DNA from: Pictodentalium vernedei | Lineage: Eukaryota > Mollusca > Scaphopoda > Dentaliida > Dentaliidae | Length of the DNA stretch: 64,000 bases | Assembly (NCBI GenBank): GCA_031216915.1 | Contig: CM062289.1 | Span: forward strand, 252,893,113 to 252,957,112 | Direction: 5' to 3' | Shown: positions 1-11,775 of the stretch, piece by piece | Layout of the letters: each line of letters begins with the position of its first letter | How positions within the stretch are numbered: position 1 is the stretch's first letter | The notes under the pieces: generated by a model | What the model saw: only the letters and a program-made list of their open reading frames with translations | Told to the model about the DNA's origin: nothing | Database searches by the model: none | Position numbers and translations under genes: made by a program

Positions 1-182
1 TTCAGTAAAATGAAATCTGAATAACATCTTTCAAGAATCCTGCCCAGGCCTTAAAATATGTCCTGACTGATGATTTGATTCTCACAAACTCATGTTGTGT
101 GAATCCATTCTCAGTTCTTAAATAATCTAGAATTTGAGAGCACTGTTATACCCCCATTAGTCTAACCAGAAAATATTCCATA

Positions 183-430
183 CTAAACAGGCCTCATATT
201 TGTATATTTAGTGAAGTTTGACCCTAAATGGCCTAGTTCCAAGCTTGATGAGTTGTCTTGTCTCATATGCAGAACATAAACCAACATGCAGGCTTTCAGT
301 GGTCTTGCAGATAGATTGTTGTTTAACCCTAAATGGCCTAGTTCCAAGCTTGATGAGTTGTCGTGTCTTATATGTAGAACACATTCCAACATGCAGGCTT
401 TCAGTGGTCTTGCAGATAGATTGTTAGAAT
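183..430. repeat. Two-copy tandem repeat, period 105 bp
   Basis: Two near-identical units start near 221 and 326; both contain the words CCTAAATGGCCTAG and GGCTTTCAGTGGTCTTGC. Open frames on both strands here simply run through the duplicated unit and show no protein features. The unit is not recognised elsewhere in the window. Confidence 0.8.
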
Positions 431-439
431 TCCTTATCA

Positions 440-513
440 GTGGCTTCTAGTGAAGTCTTGGCTGCCTATTTTTAGGCAGCCAAGACTTCATTAGACACCA
501 CTGCTATTATCAA
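440..513. repeat. Palindromic (foldback) MITE-like repeat
   Basis: AGTCTTGGCTGCCTA is followed after a short spacer by its reverse complement, and the outer arms CAGTGG and CCACTG also pair. The same inner arms recur at about 14115-14145, so this is a dispersed foldback element rather than a local hairpin. Confidence 0.65.
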
Positions 514-1010
514 GTCAATGTGTTGTTATTTAAACTTACTTTATTATCAAAGTGCAAAAAATAAGACTTCTCTAGGCCTTGAAGGCCTGGAGCATTCTTA
601 TTTTTTGCTCTCTCACGAAGTTTATTAAATCTTGTAATAGATTCTAAAAGTGTCCTTGTCAGAATCTGTTGCAACAATCAAATAAATATTTTCCACAATC
701 CAAGTTGATTTGTAATGCCTTCCTTGTGAGAATCAATCTTGATCCCTGCTTTCAAATAAACTAAAAATGCATAAAAAATTAAGAAATACATATAACTGAA
801 CTTATCTTTCATTTTTTTGTTGGCTATGAGAATTCTTATATATATATTTAATGAACCTAACCTTTAGTTAGGAGTGGAACCTTTTTCAACTTTATACCAT
901 TCTTGCCTATGTTACTACCTGTGAAAAGCCTGTGTGTTAAATTTTAGCTGTTAACCCTACTACTATTGGTGTAAAGCTTCAATTTTGGTTAAAACCTTTT
1001 TAATGGGAAT
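514..1010. other. AT-rich intergenic sequence, nothing recognised
   Basis: About 500 bases of AT-rich sequence. There is no long frame, no repeat unit and no terminal repeat that I can identify. Confidence 0.4.
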
Positions 1011-1706
1011 TCCATTACAAAAATTTTCACCTATAGTAGTACACTTTGCGATGTTTCATTCAAACATATGACATTTTGTGGTATAACTGTCGATGAAGAG
1101 ATTGCGAGACAGTTAGTCCATGCCTTTGTGACTAGCCGCTTGGATTGCTGTAATTCTTTAATTTATGGTTGTAAACAATCCCAGCTGCAGAAACTCCAGT
1201 TTGTTCAAAACTGCGCAGCGAGGGTCATTTTAAGAAGGAGGAAATCATGCCATATCATACCCTTGCTTTACCACTTTCACAGGCTCCCCATTGAAGAATG
1301 CATCACATTCTAATCAATGTATACAATTGTCTTAATGGATTGGCCCCAACATATACCTCAGTAATCTGGTTCAGCATTATGTTCCTTCAAGATCTCTGAG
1401 ATCCTCCTCCATGAATAAACTTTGGCATAACCCTGGTGACCTAGTAATGGCAGGTGATCAGGCCTTTTCAACTGCTGGGCCTTTTCTTTGAAACACTTTG
1501 CCTGATCACCTGAAGTCACCACAAACTTACGAATCATTCAAAACTGGCCTTAAAACTTATCTTTTCAAATAATTATACCCAGAACCAGTTCCTTCTGAAT
1601 GAATTGAACTCATAACCTAATTACGAGATTTCAAAGAGCATATGTTTTAAGTATTTACTTGTAAAGCCTGAGAGCACTTACGTGGATTCATTGGCTCTAA
1701 ACTGTC

Positions 1707-1757
<51 letters not shown>

Positions 1758-1760
1758 GCA
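1011..1760 (+). mobile_element. 3' fragment of a CR1/L2-type LINE, decayed
   Basis: The frame from 1068 reads as the C-terminal end of a non-LTR reverse transcriptase. It has the run AFVTSRLDCCNSLIYG followed by QLQKLQFVQNCAARV, the familiar segment after the RT palm in CR1/L2/Jockey-like LINEs. After the first stop, the continuation in shifted frames still reads NGLAPTY and then FKTGLKTYLFK up to about 1570, which is the expected order of the LINE C-terminus. The fragment ends in a 3' region and a long (ATT)n tail at 1707-1755, typical of this LINE group. Several frameshifts and stops make it a pseudogene. The endonuclease and RT catalytic parts are absent. Family assignment is from remembered family features, not a search. 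Confidence 0.75.
1707..1755. repeat. (ATT)n microsatellite, LINE tail
   Basis: An uninterrupted run of ATT triplets directly 3' of the LINE remnant, probably the LINE's own tail sequence. Confidence 0.9.
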
Positions 1761-2040
1761 TGCAATGACTTATTAAGTTTAAAATACCTACAATTAAATA
1801 TTTAAAATAAAATTTAAGAATTGTTAATAATAAGTTGACTGAAAAAGCAAGGTAAATTCAAGCAACTTTGACGATGTGTCTAGCTGTCAGTCAAGCATTC
1901 ACATGCAGCCGGAAGTTCTGCCCACAGGCACAGATGTAAACAAAACAAATCCATGTGTTTGCAATAGAAAGTATCGTTTTTCTCCATTTTAAGTGACAAA
2001 GTTGATTATTTATTAAGAGCATGGTATAAATAAAACAAAT

Positions 2041-2168
2041 AGGTACAAGGGCCGGTAATCAGATTTAAACCACTCATAGAATAAGGGTTTTAACCACTTG
2101 GCACAGCCTCATGGTTAAGACCATTATCCTACTCATGGTTTAAATCTGATTACTGGCCTTAGTACCTA
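2041..2168. mobile_element. Foldback MITE with about 30-bp inverted repeats
   Basis: AGGTAC plus GTAATCAGATTTAAACCA on the left is mirrored on the right by TGGTTTAAATCTGATTAC and GTACCT. Internal words (GGTTTTAACC, GGTTAAGACC) extend the pairing. There is no coding capacity. The target duplication is not clear, so the superfamily is not assigned. Confidence 0.7.
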
Positions 2169-2289
2169 TTTATTCTATATCCCATCTTCAGATTAACTGG
2201 TAGAGTACTAAATTATTTCCACAGATCAAAATTTATTCATACTGAATGGTTTTGTTACCATTAAGTGGAGAACACTTATGGTCACACTC

Positions 2290-2525
2290 CAAAAAATTTA
2301 TTTATTTATTGGTCTTTAGGTCACTTTCAGCATCTTTGGGTACATCATGACATACATGAAGATAGGAAGTCAAATTTAGCCAATTATTTATTCCTATGTT
2401 GCCCACTTTACAAGACTTCCATCCTGGGCATTGGTTCTGGGTCCTACATGTACTTTGCCAATGAAGCAGAACTTGTTTACCACAGTAATCAAACACTGCT
2501 TCACTTCCCAGGGTTCCCATGGGAG
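2290..2525 (-). mobile_element. SINE-like interspersed repeat, family A copy 1
   Basis: The left edge is an A-rich tail read on the minus strand (TTTATTTATTTATTGG). The body matches copies at 18985-19207, 35862-36103 and 62190-62395 through shared words such as AGGACTT, GGGTCCTA and GGTTCCCA. The open frames on both strands here are spurious. The first part of the tail is shared with the tRNA-headed SINE at 50272-50636, so the two families appear to share a 3' end. Confidence 0.65.
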
Positions 2526-2984
2526 TCTCTAATAAATAACAACAAAACAATTTGCATGAACACCATATTTTTTGTTTTTAACTGAATATTAAGCACGTCC
2601 ACTGAATATGAATTCTTTTAATTGAGGTACAGGTATTTTTCATCAGAGCCCAAATCTGGGTTTGCAGCACTCAGCAAATCAATATTAAACAATCTTTGAT
2701 TTACATGTAAGCCTATTTCATCTGTCTTACAGGATTTGTGCTTGGTTTGTAACTCTAGGCATTAGAATAGAGTCCTGTGTGCTTAACAATATATCCCTGT
2801 AAATTTCTTCTGAGCTTCATTTGTTTGAATTTTTCATCAAATTTTATAAAAAAATTAAAGAAAATATTCAGCAGCTTAAACCTCTGCACAATGATGTGAA
2901 AATACACAAATTTCAAGCCTAAAATTATTCCTTTGTTGCAATTGGGAATTTAGTCAATTCAAAATGAAAGTGTCAATGACTCTG

Positions 2985-4230
2985 CAGCTCAACTTGTCCA
3001 AGAAGAGATTGAACTAAATAGAAAGATCCAGTAATGCCATGTCACTCACTCCAGTTTCTACAGAAAAGACATCACACCAAAGCTACAAATGAAATCTGAA
3101 AAAAATCTGGTGAGGGATGGGGCCTGTTCAGTGTACTAATGGAATTGTTGACAATATATATGTCAAATCCAAGATGGCCGGTGGCGGCTATCTTTTTCAC
3201 CGGAATGCAGAAAAATTTGATAACTCCCATCTGGACATAATACCAAAGTTATATATAAAATTTGAAAAAATTGGGTGAGAGGTGCGGTCTGTAGGGTCGG
3301 CAAATGGAATTGTTGACAATTTATATGCCAAATCCAAGATGGCCACTCCCAGCCAAGTTTTTCCACAAAATTCAGAAACATTTGATGGCTCCCATCTAGA
3401 CATCGCAACAAAATTACGTATGAAATCTGAAAAAGATTGGGTGAGAGATGCGGCCTGCATGGTGTGCTAATGGAATTGTTGACAATTCAAATGTCAATCC
3501 AAATTGGCTGCTGGCAGGCATATTTTTGAACGATATTCAAAAAAATTTGATAGCTCCCATCTAGACATCACACCAAAGCTATATATGAAATTCAAAAAAG
3601 ATCAGGTGAGTGATGTCATCTGTAGGGTGTGCTAATGGAATTGCTGGAAATTTATATCCAAATCCAAGATGGCTGCTGGCGGCTATGTTTTTCAACAAAT
3701 TTCAGAAATATTCGATTGCTCCCATCTAGACATCAAACCAAAGCTACACATGAAATTTGAAAAAGATCGGGGGAGAGATGCAGCCTGTAGGGTATGTTAA
3801 TAGAAATATTGACAATTTATATGCCAAATCTAAGATGGCAACTGGAGGCCATGTTTTTCAATGAAATTTGGAAAAAGTTCATAGCTCCAATCTAGACACT
3901 GGCCCCAAAGCTACATATGAAATTCGATACAAATCGGGTGAGAGCTCCGTTCTGTAGGGTGTATTAAAGGAATTGTACGATAATTTATATCCAAATCCAA
4001 GATGGCTGCTGACGGCCATGTTTTTCAACGGAATTCAGAAAAATTTGATAGTTCCCATCTAGACATTGCCACAAAGCCATATATGAAATTTGGAACTGCC
4101 TGGATGAGAGCTGCGGCCTGTAGGGTGTGCTAAAGGAATTGTGGATGGACAGACGCATGTACAGACAGATAATGGATCACAACCCATTCCAGTAGCTCAT
4201 ACTCGACATTGTCAAGTTGAGCTAAAAATG
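2985..4230. repeat. Tandem-core element, about 155-bp units, with ACGG-type tail
   Basis: About seven divergent units, each with ATATGCCAAATCCAAGATGGC, GATAGCTCCCATCTAGACATC and TGTAGGGTGTGCTAA. The array ends at 4145-4228 with a GGACAGACGCATGTACAGAC stretch and the terminal hairpin word TGTCAAGTTGAGCTAAAAAT. This is the layout of pearl/HINE-type non-autonomous elements: tandem core, then tetranucleotide microsatellite, then hairpin terminus. Frames of 60-90 codons here run through the units and are not genes. Confidence 0.7.
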
Positions 4231-4665
4231 GCTGCTTGCAGCCATATTTTTTAATGAAATTTAGAAAGAGTTGATAGCTCTCATATAGACATCACACCAA
4301 AGATATATATGAAATTCAAAAAAGATCAGGTGAAACATGCGACCGGCAGGGTGTGCTAATAGAGTTGTTGACAATTTATATGCCAAATCTAAGATGTCCA
4401 CTAGAGGCCATGTTTTTTAATGTCATTTGAAAAAATTTGATAGTTCCCATCTAAACATTGCCCCAAAGCCACATATGAAATTTGGGACTGATCAGGTGAG
4501 AGCTGTGGCCTGTAGGGTGTGCTAAAGGAATTGGTTAACAATTTATTTCCAAATCCAAGATGGATGCCGGCAGTCATGTTTTTCAACAAAATTCAGAAAA
4601 AATCAATAACTCCCATCTAGTCATTAAACCAAAGCTACATATGAAATTTGAAATAAGTATAAAAT
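4230..4665. repeat. Second short array of the same 155-bp family
   Basis: Three further units of the family at 2985-4230 follow the first terminal cassette without one of their own. This suggests a second truncated element or a tandem fusion. Confidence 0.6.
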
Positions 4666-4954
4666 GGGCATATGTAATCAAATTAGCTCCCAGTAAATTG
4701 AATGGATTTTTTCACCAATGATCTCTTGAGTTAAATTGAGATGATATTTTCATCAAATCTATTCATGGCTGCTTCACAGCAGCCATGACCAGATCAGATG
4801 AGAAATGTCTTAAAAATACTCAGCAGATTAAGAGTTAAACCACACATACAACTGATACTAATAAAGTAGTGCTGTGGGAAATACTGATTTTTTTGTATGG
4901 TTTCACTATTGTTTGAATAGCGAATGGTGAATACTGAGAATAAATCGATATATC

Positions 4955-6088
4955 AACAAGAGGCCCTAAGGGGCCTGAAGCACTCACCTTGAACAGAATG
5001 CAATATAAACAAGAGCCCAAGAATGAGTCTACATTAAGCAATCCATCTCCAGAGGATACATTGTCAATCCTTGAGCCCCTCAGGAGTGACTAAAATAGTC
5101 TGAGCATCATGCCTTTTCTTCAGTTGATCATAATGTAAAATGTAGAGCTCCCCTATGAAGCCCCTTGATACAACCTATGTGGATTAATCTTAGTTGCACA
5201 CCTCTAGAGGGTACTGAATACAAAATTTCTAATTCTTCAGCTACATGGCCAATAGTTCCGGCTCCCAAAGAAAGTCCAAATATTAACCCAGACTCTCAAT
5301 TTGAACAAAGTTGAATCTGACATCCCTAGAGATGTTGTATACCAAATATGAAAGCATTCTGGCTGTTAGACCTGAAAAAGAAAAATTTTAAAGAAATTTC
5401 TTCATATTGCACTAAGTTAAAATTTGGGCTACCATAGCAAGCCCAAATATTAACCTACAGACTCAATTTGAACAAACTTGAATCTGACCCCCCTAGAGAT
5501 GTTGTATACCAAAAAGGAAAGCATTCTGACAAAAGTATCTGAAGAAGAAGATTTTTAAAGAAATTGCCTCATATTACCCTAAGTTAAAAATCGGGCTTCC
5601 ATAGGGAGCCCAAATATTAACCCAGGGAACCAATGTGAACAAACTTGAATCTGACTCCCCTAGAGATGTTGTAAACAAAATATGAAAGGATTCTGACTGG
5701 TGAATCTGAAGAAGCAGATTTTTGAAGAAAGTCCCTCCCATTACAAATCCAAATATTGCTTCACGAACTTCATTTGAACAAACTTGATTCTACACCTCAA
5801 AAGGAAGCTCCATAACAAATATCAAGTCATTATACCCACTGGTTCATGAGAAGATGTTTTAAATATTTTGGAGCATTTTCCCCTACCCCCTCCCTATGGG
5901 GCTGGGCATGCTGAGTTGAACAAAAATGCAATATCCCTTCGGGACCATCACTCACACAGACTTTCACTTGAATTGGCCCAGTGGTTTTGGAGGAGAAGAC
6001 CAAAACATGGTGTTGACGGATGCTGGACGACAGATGGAGAGTGATGAGATTAGCTCAGCTTGACTTTGTCAAGGTGAGCTAAAAATTT
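4955..6088. repeat. Tandem-core element, about 150-bp units (family 2, copy 1)
   Basis: It begins with ACAAGAGGCCCTAAGGGGCC, a GC-rich hairpin that also opens the neighbour at 6253. It continues with units containing TTTGAACAAACTTGAATC, ATGTTGTATACCAAATAT and GAAGAAGATTTTTAAAGAA. It ends with a GACGGATGCTGGACGAC stretch and the terminal hairpin word TTTGTCAAGGTGAGCTAAAAAT. Start hairpin, core, microsatellite and end hairpin together define one complete non-autonomous element of the pearl/HINE type. Confidence 0.7.
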
Positions 6089-6249
6089 GGTATAGCATTT
6101 TGACATTTTCACACACATTCGGACATGATATCACCCCCATTTAGAGATAGATGGTTATGAAATTTTTTGCTTAGTTTACAGTTTTGGTTTTTCTTTTTGA
6201 CAGAACAACTCGGTTCTCAGTTTCGGTCATTTTCTACAGTACAAGAGGT

Positions 6250-7592
6250 ATAGGAACAAGAGGCCCCAGGGGGCCTTAGGCGCTCACCGAATGTTCCATA
6301 CTGTTAAGACACAAATTTTATCAAAAGCTATTCTTAAGGTTGTACAGAGTAAATCTATACTCTCTGTGGAGCTAAAACATCAACAGGACTGAATGGGACA
6401 ATGCTGCTGATCAAAAGATTCTGCATGATGGTTCTGAAGAAGATTTTTAAAGAATTTTCCTTGAATTGCACAAAGTAAACATTCACGCCCCCATAGTGAG
6501 CCCCAATATTGATCAAAAGACTCAATTTGAACAAACGTGAATCCAACCCATACCAAGATGCTGCATACCAAATATCTAAAGATTCTGCCCACTGGTTCTG
6601 GTGAAGAAGATTGTTAACAGATTTTTTCTTAAATTGAATTAAGTAAAAAAATTCACACCCCCGTAGTGATCCCCAATATTGAACAGGGGACTCAATTTGA
6701 ACAAACTTGAATCAGACCCATACCAAGATGCTGTATACCAAATATCAAAAGATTCTGCCCATCAGTTCCGGAAAAGAAGATTTTTAAAGAAATTTCTTAA
6801 ATTGCACTAAGTAAAAATTCACACCCTTTTAGTGAGCCCCAATATTGATCGAGGGACTGGAGAAGAAGATTTTTAATTTTTTTTTCTTAAATTGCACTAA
6901 GTAAAAATTCAGGTCCCCATAGTGAGCCCCAAAATTGATCAAGGGACTCCATTTGAACAAACTTGAATCAGACCCATACCAAGATGCTGTATACCAAATA
7001 TCAAAAGATTCTGCCCACTGGTTCTGGAGAAGAAGATTTTTCCTTAAATTGCACTAAGGAAAAATTAATGCCCCTATAGGGAGCCCCAATATTGATCAAG
7101 GGACTCGATTTGAACAAACTTGAATCAGACCCATACCAAGATGCTGCATACCAAAGATCAAAAGATTCTGCCCATTGGTTCTGGAGAAGAAGATTTTTAA
7201 AGAATTTTTTTAAATTGCTCTAAGTAAAAATTCACGCCCCCATAGTGAGCCCCAATATTGACTGAGGGGCTCGATTTGAACAAACTTGAATCAGACCCAT
7301 ACCAAGATGCTGCATACCAAGTATCAAAAGATTCTGCCCACTGGTTTTGGAGAAGAAGATTTTTGAATAATTCTTCTATAATTCATACGGTGCTATCAGA
7401 GTTATCCCCCGTACAGAGCCCCCAAGGGACGTGGCCATTTCATTTTAACAAATCTGAATTGCCATATAGTAATGAACATCCACACAATGTTTTGTGAAAA
7501 TCGGACCAGTAGTTTCAGAGGAGAAGTCGTTTGAAAAATGTTCACGACGACGGACGGCAAGTGATAAGTTGAGCTCCCTTCGGTGAGCTAAA
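6250..7592. repeat. Tandem-core element (family 2, copy 2)
   Basis: It opens with GAACAAGAGGCCCCAGGGGG and has about eight units carrying CAGACCCATACCAAGATGCT and GATTCTGCCCACTGGTTCTGG. It closes with ACGACGACGGACGGCAAGTG and a GAGCTCCCTTCGGTGAGCTAAAAAT hairpin (shortened here to its ends GAGCT and AGCTAAAAAT). Same architecture as copy 1, with the same reading-frame artefacts. Confidence 0.7.
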
Positions 7593-7599
7593 AATTCCT

Positions 7600-9150
7600 A
7601 ATATTGACTAAGTTATAATTTGGTCTCCCACAGGGAGCCCAAATATGGACCCTGGGACTTGGCTTTAACAAACTTGAATCTCACCCCCCCTAAGGATGCT
7701 ACACACCACATATCAAAAACATTCCGACTTCTGGATCTGAAGAAGAAGATTTTTTAAGAAAATTCCTCATTTCGAACTAAGTTACAATTCAAGCTCCTAC
7801 AGTGAGCCCAAATATGGACCTAGGGACATGGCTTGAACAAACTTGAATCTCACCCCCCTAAGGATGCTGCATACAAAATATCAAAACATTCCGACTGCTG
7901 GATCTGAAAAAGAAGATTTTTAAAGAAAATTCATCATTTTGAACTAAGTTATAATTCAGGCTACCACAGTGAGCCCAAATATGAACCCAGGGACTTGGCT
8001 TGAATAAACTTAAATCTCACCCCCTAAGCATGCTGCATACCCAATATCAAAAGATTCTGCCTGCTGGATCTTGAAAAGAAGATTTTTAAAGAAATTTGCG
8101 TGAAATGCACTAAGTTCAAATTGGGCTCCTATACTGAACCCAAATATGAACCTAGGGGGCCAATTTGAACAAACTTGAATCAGATCCACCCCACAATGTT
8201 GCATACCAAATATCAAAAGATTCTGCCTGCTGGATCTGGAGAAGAAAAATTTTTAAGAAATTTGCCTGAAATGCACAAAGTTCGAATTCAAGCTTTTATA
8301 GTGAGCCAAAATATGAATCCAGGGGGCCGATTTGAACAAACTTGAATCAGATCCACCCCACAATGTCGCATACCAAATATCAAAGGATTCTGCCTGCTGG
8401 ATCTTGAGAAGATTTTTTAAGAAATTTGCCTGAAATGCACTAAATTCGAATTCGGGCTTCTATACTGAGCCCAAATATGAATCCAGGGGGCCGATTTGAA
8501 CAAACTTGAATCAGATCCACCCCACAATGTTGCATACCAAATATCAAAAGATTTTGCCTGCTGGATCTGGAGAAGAAGATTTTTAAAGAAATTTGCCTGA
8601 AATGAACTAAGTTTGAATTCAGGCTTCTATACTGAGCCTAAATGTGAATCCAAGGGGCCGATTTGAGCAAACTTGAATCAGATCCACCCCACAATGTTGC
8701 ATACCAAATATCAAAAGATTCTGCCTGCTGGATCTGGAGAAGATGATGTTTTAAGAAATTTGCCTGAAATGCACTAAGTTCAAATTTGGGCTGCTATAGC
8801 GAGCCCAAATATGAATCCAGAGGGCCGATTTGAACAAACTTGAATCAGACCCATACCAAGATGCTGCATAACAAGTATCAAAAGATTCTGCCCACTGGTT
8901 CTGGAGAAGATGATTTTTTAATAATTTTTCTATAATTCATATGGTGCTATCAGTTATGCTCCATACAGAGTCCCCAAGGGACGTGGCCATTTCATTTGAA
9001 CAAAAATGAATTGCCATATAGTAATGAACATCCACATGAAGTTTCGTGAAAATCGGACCAGTGGTTTCAGAGGAGAAGTTGTTTGAAAAATGTTCACGAC
9101 GACGGACGGCAAGTGATAAGTTAAGCTCCCTTTGGTGAGCTAAAAACTTA
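7600..9150. repeat. Tandem-core element (family 2, copy 3)
   Basis: The units change gradually along the array. Early units carry CACCCCCCTAAGGATGCT, middle units CAGATCCACCCCACAATGTT, and the final unit is nearly the same as the last unit of copy 2. It ends with the same ACGACGGACGGCAAGTGATA tail and hairpin. The abrupt identity of the last unit and tail to copy 2, against diverged internal units, suggests that ends are conserved or exchanged while cores drift. Confidence 0.7.
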
Positions 9151-9204
9151 CAATTCCCTTCTGGAATGGGCAATAAAGTGTAATTACCTTTTTCAGGGAG
9201 GGGG

Positions 9205-9573
9205 GAGGGGGGGGGGGCAGTGGCATTGCGGTAACCGGTTCTTGTCAGATCACTGATGTTAAGCAATGTTGAGCCCAGTTAATCCTTGGATGGGTGACCG
9301 TCTGAGCGATCGATTTGGACAGGGCACTTAACCCCGATTGTCCACATGGGGGCACGATGACGCCATGTACTAAGGCATACTGCATGTCAATGCTACGCAT
9401 GTCTTCAACCAATCTAACCCTGCCTGTGATGCACTGCAGAGTTACGATGTTGGGGAGCTGGCAGCTGCTCATCGTTGCTCGGTGGTTCTCTCCGGGTACT
9501 CCGGTTTCCTCCACTCATAAAACTGTCACCGACACGATATGACCTTGGCTGTTAATGTGTCGTTAAACCCTAA

Positions 9574-9620
<47 letters not shown>

Positions 9621-9623
9621 ATA
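9205..9623 (+). mobile_element. 5S rRNA-headed SINE (SINE3 type)
   Basis: The first about 110 bases are a degenerate 5S rRNA sequence: AACCGGTTCTTGTCAGATCA, GTTAAGCAATGTTGAG and CTTGGATGGGTGACCG follow 5S rRNA order and include its internal promoter region. The body then contains ATGGGGGCACGATGACGCCA and CTCCGGGTACTCCGGTTTCC, which is the reverse complement of the body seen in the minus-strand SINEs at 50272-50636 and 63237-63604. The 3' end is (AAAT)n from 9572. A 5S head, shared body and simple A-rich tail identify a SINE3-type retroposon. It is not a functional 5S gene. Confidence 0.8.
9572..9623. repeat. (AAAT)n SINE tail
   Basis: A pure AAAT repeat forming the 3' tail of the 5S-headed SINE. 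Confidence 0.9.
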
Positions 9624-9919
9624 TACTTTTTCAGGACACATGTAATTTAATCCAAGATTCCGTTTTTAAGATGCAGTATTTCTTTGCTTGCCTGGATCAT
9701 CAAGATGTTTCAGCTTTGTGGTTGAGATTTTTTCTCATCATCAGCAAATCATAATTTTGTTTTTACCTGTACACGTGCAAATACCAATCAGAACTTTCTG
9801 GGAATAGACACCTCAACTTTGATTGGCATAATAAAACAAAAATCAGTATTATTGACTATTTAAAAATACATCCCTTGTGAATCGATTTTTCAGTTGAAAC
9901 TTTTCAACATATCACGGAA

Positions 9920-10640
9920 GCAAGGTAAATGTCGCATCGGAATTGCAGGCATCGAGTTGTGGCTACTTTCTTCATGAACTCTCTATTGAAAATCAAAAAT
10001 GTCACCACGGTGAGCCCGAAATTTGTAAAAATTCAGACCTAGGCCAGTTTTCAAACTCACTTGAGATATTATTGCAAAAGACTTATATGGCAAATATTAG
10101 TCAAATTGGAGAAGTTATTGCGCTAACTAGCTCAAACTTCATAAAAATTGACAAATTAAGGTCCATAACTTTGTAACAAAAAGTTGGGCCAGGCCAGTTT
10201 TCAAACTTGCTAGAGATATTATTGTAAAAGGCCTGTATTGCAAATATTAGTCAAATTGGAGAACGTATGTTCAAGTTATTGTGCTAACAGGCTCAAATTT
10301 CATAAAAATTGATGAATTAAGGCCCATAACGTTGTAGTGAAAAATCGGGCTGGCCAGTTTTCGAACTTGATTGAGATATTAATGCAAAAGACCGGTATGA
10401 CAAATTTTAGTCAAATCAGAGAAAATTTGTTCAAGTTGTGCTAACGGTGGGAGAACGCCTGCCCACCTGCCTGGACACACACCGACTGTTGCCAAACCAT
10501 AAGTCTCGGTTGTTAACATGGTTCATCACCATGAAATCATTTGTGTACCCATACGCGCAACTAGTAGAAAGCTGTATGACGGAGGGCCACCACGGATGCC
10601 GACATTATGTACACCATACATGGTATGGGTACATATAGAA
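9920..10640. repeat. Tandem-core element, about 170-bp units, with hairpin terminus
   Basis: Three units share GGCCAGTTTTCAAACT, GAGATATTATTGCAAAAG and AAATATTAGTCAAATTGGAG. The right end at 10575-10638 is a GACGGAGGGCCACCACGGAT stretch, then GCCGACATTATGTACACC and a palindrome around CCATACATGGTATGG. The neighbouring array ends with the same cassette at 11700-11770. Confidence 0.65.
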
Positions 10641-11775
10641 ATGGATTGGAGGAGTGTCTAATTTGATGGATAAAGGGTTAATATCTCTGGATCAAATTAT
10701 CAGATTTACACAAAAAAACTATACAGCACAGCACATCAGTAACCTGAATAAATATATAAAGTAACATGACAGTCGGATTGATATTTTTTGAGTTATCTCA
10801 TGCCAAAGGGATTGGAGGAATTTTCAATTTGAAGGATAAAGGGTTAATACCTCAGGATCAAATTATCAGATTTACACCAAAAACTATACAGCTCAGCACA
10901 TCAGTAACCTGAACACAAATATAAAGTAACTTGACAATCCAAGCAATATTTTTCAAGTTATCGAATGCCAAAGGGATTGGAGGAATTTTCAATTTGAAGG
11001 ATAAAGGGTTAATATCTCAGGATCAAATTAACAGATTTACACCAAAAACTATACAGCTCGGTACATCAGTAACATGAACACAAATATAAAGTAACTTGAC
11101 AATCCAAGCAATATTTTTCAAGTTATCGAATGCCAAAGGGATTGGAGGAATTTTCAATTTGAAGGATAAAGGGTTAATATCTCAGGATCAAAACAACAGA
11201 TTTACACCAAAAACTATACAGCTCGGCACATCAGTAACCTGAACACAAATATAAAGTAACTTGACAATCCAAGCAATATTTTTCAAGTTATCGAATGCCA
11301 AAGGGATTGGAGGAATTTTCAATTTGAAGGATAAAGGGCTAATATCTCGGGATCAAATCATCAGATTTACACCCAAAACTATACAGCTCGGCAAATCAGT
11401 AACCTGAACACAAATATAAAGTAACTAGACAATCCAAGCAATATTTTTCAAGCTATCGAATGCCAAAGGGATTGGAGGAATTTTCAATTTGAAGGATAAA
11501 GGGTTAATATCTCAGGATCAAATTATCAGATTTACACCAAAAACTAAACAGCTTGGCACATCAGTAACCTGAACACAAATATAAAGTAACTTGACAATCC
11601 AAGCAATATTTTTCAAGTTATCGAATGACAAAGAAATGGATACGGACGCCGGACGGACAGACGGATGGACAGATGGAGAGACGGATGGACAAAGGATGGA
11701 CAACGACGGATGGCCACCCCGGATGCCGGCATTATGTGTACCATATATAGTATGGGTACACATAAAAATGGTTAG
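10640..11775. repeat. Tandem array, regular 165-bp units, microsatellite and hairpin end
   Basis: The phrase GGGATTGGAGGAATTTTCAA starts every 165 bases (about 10808, 10973, 11138, 11303, 11468), so the units are highly regular. The array ends in repeated GGACGGACAGACGGATGGAC (11644-11700), followed by GGATGCCGGCATTATGTGTA and a palindrome around CCATATATAGTATGG. The low divergence between units suggests a younger array than those at 3-9 kb. Confidence 0.75.

Noticed and set aside
9225-9310. 5S rRNA gene
   Set aside because: The 5S similarity covers only part of the gene with many changes and leads straight into a SINE body and (AAAT)n tail, so it is a SINE head.
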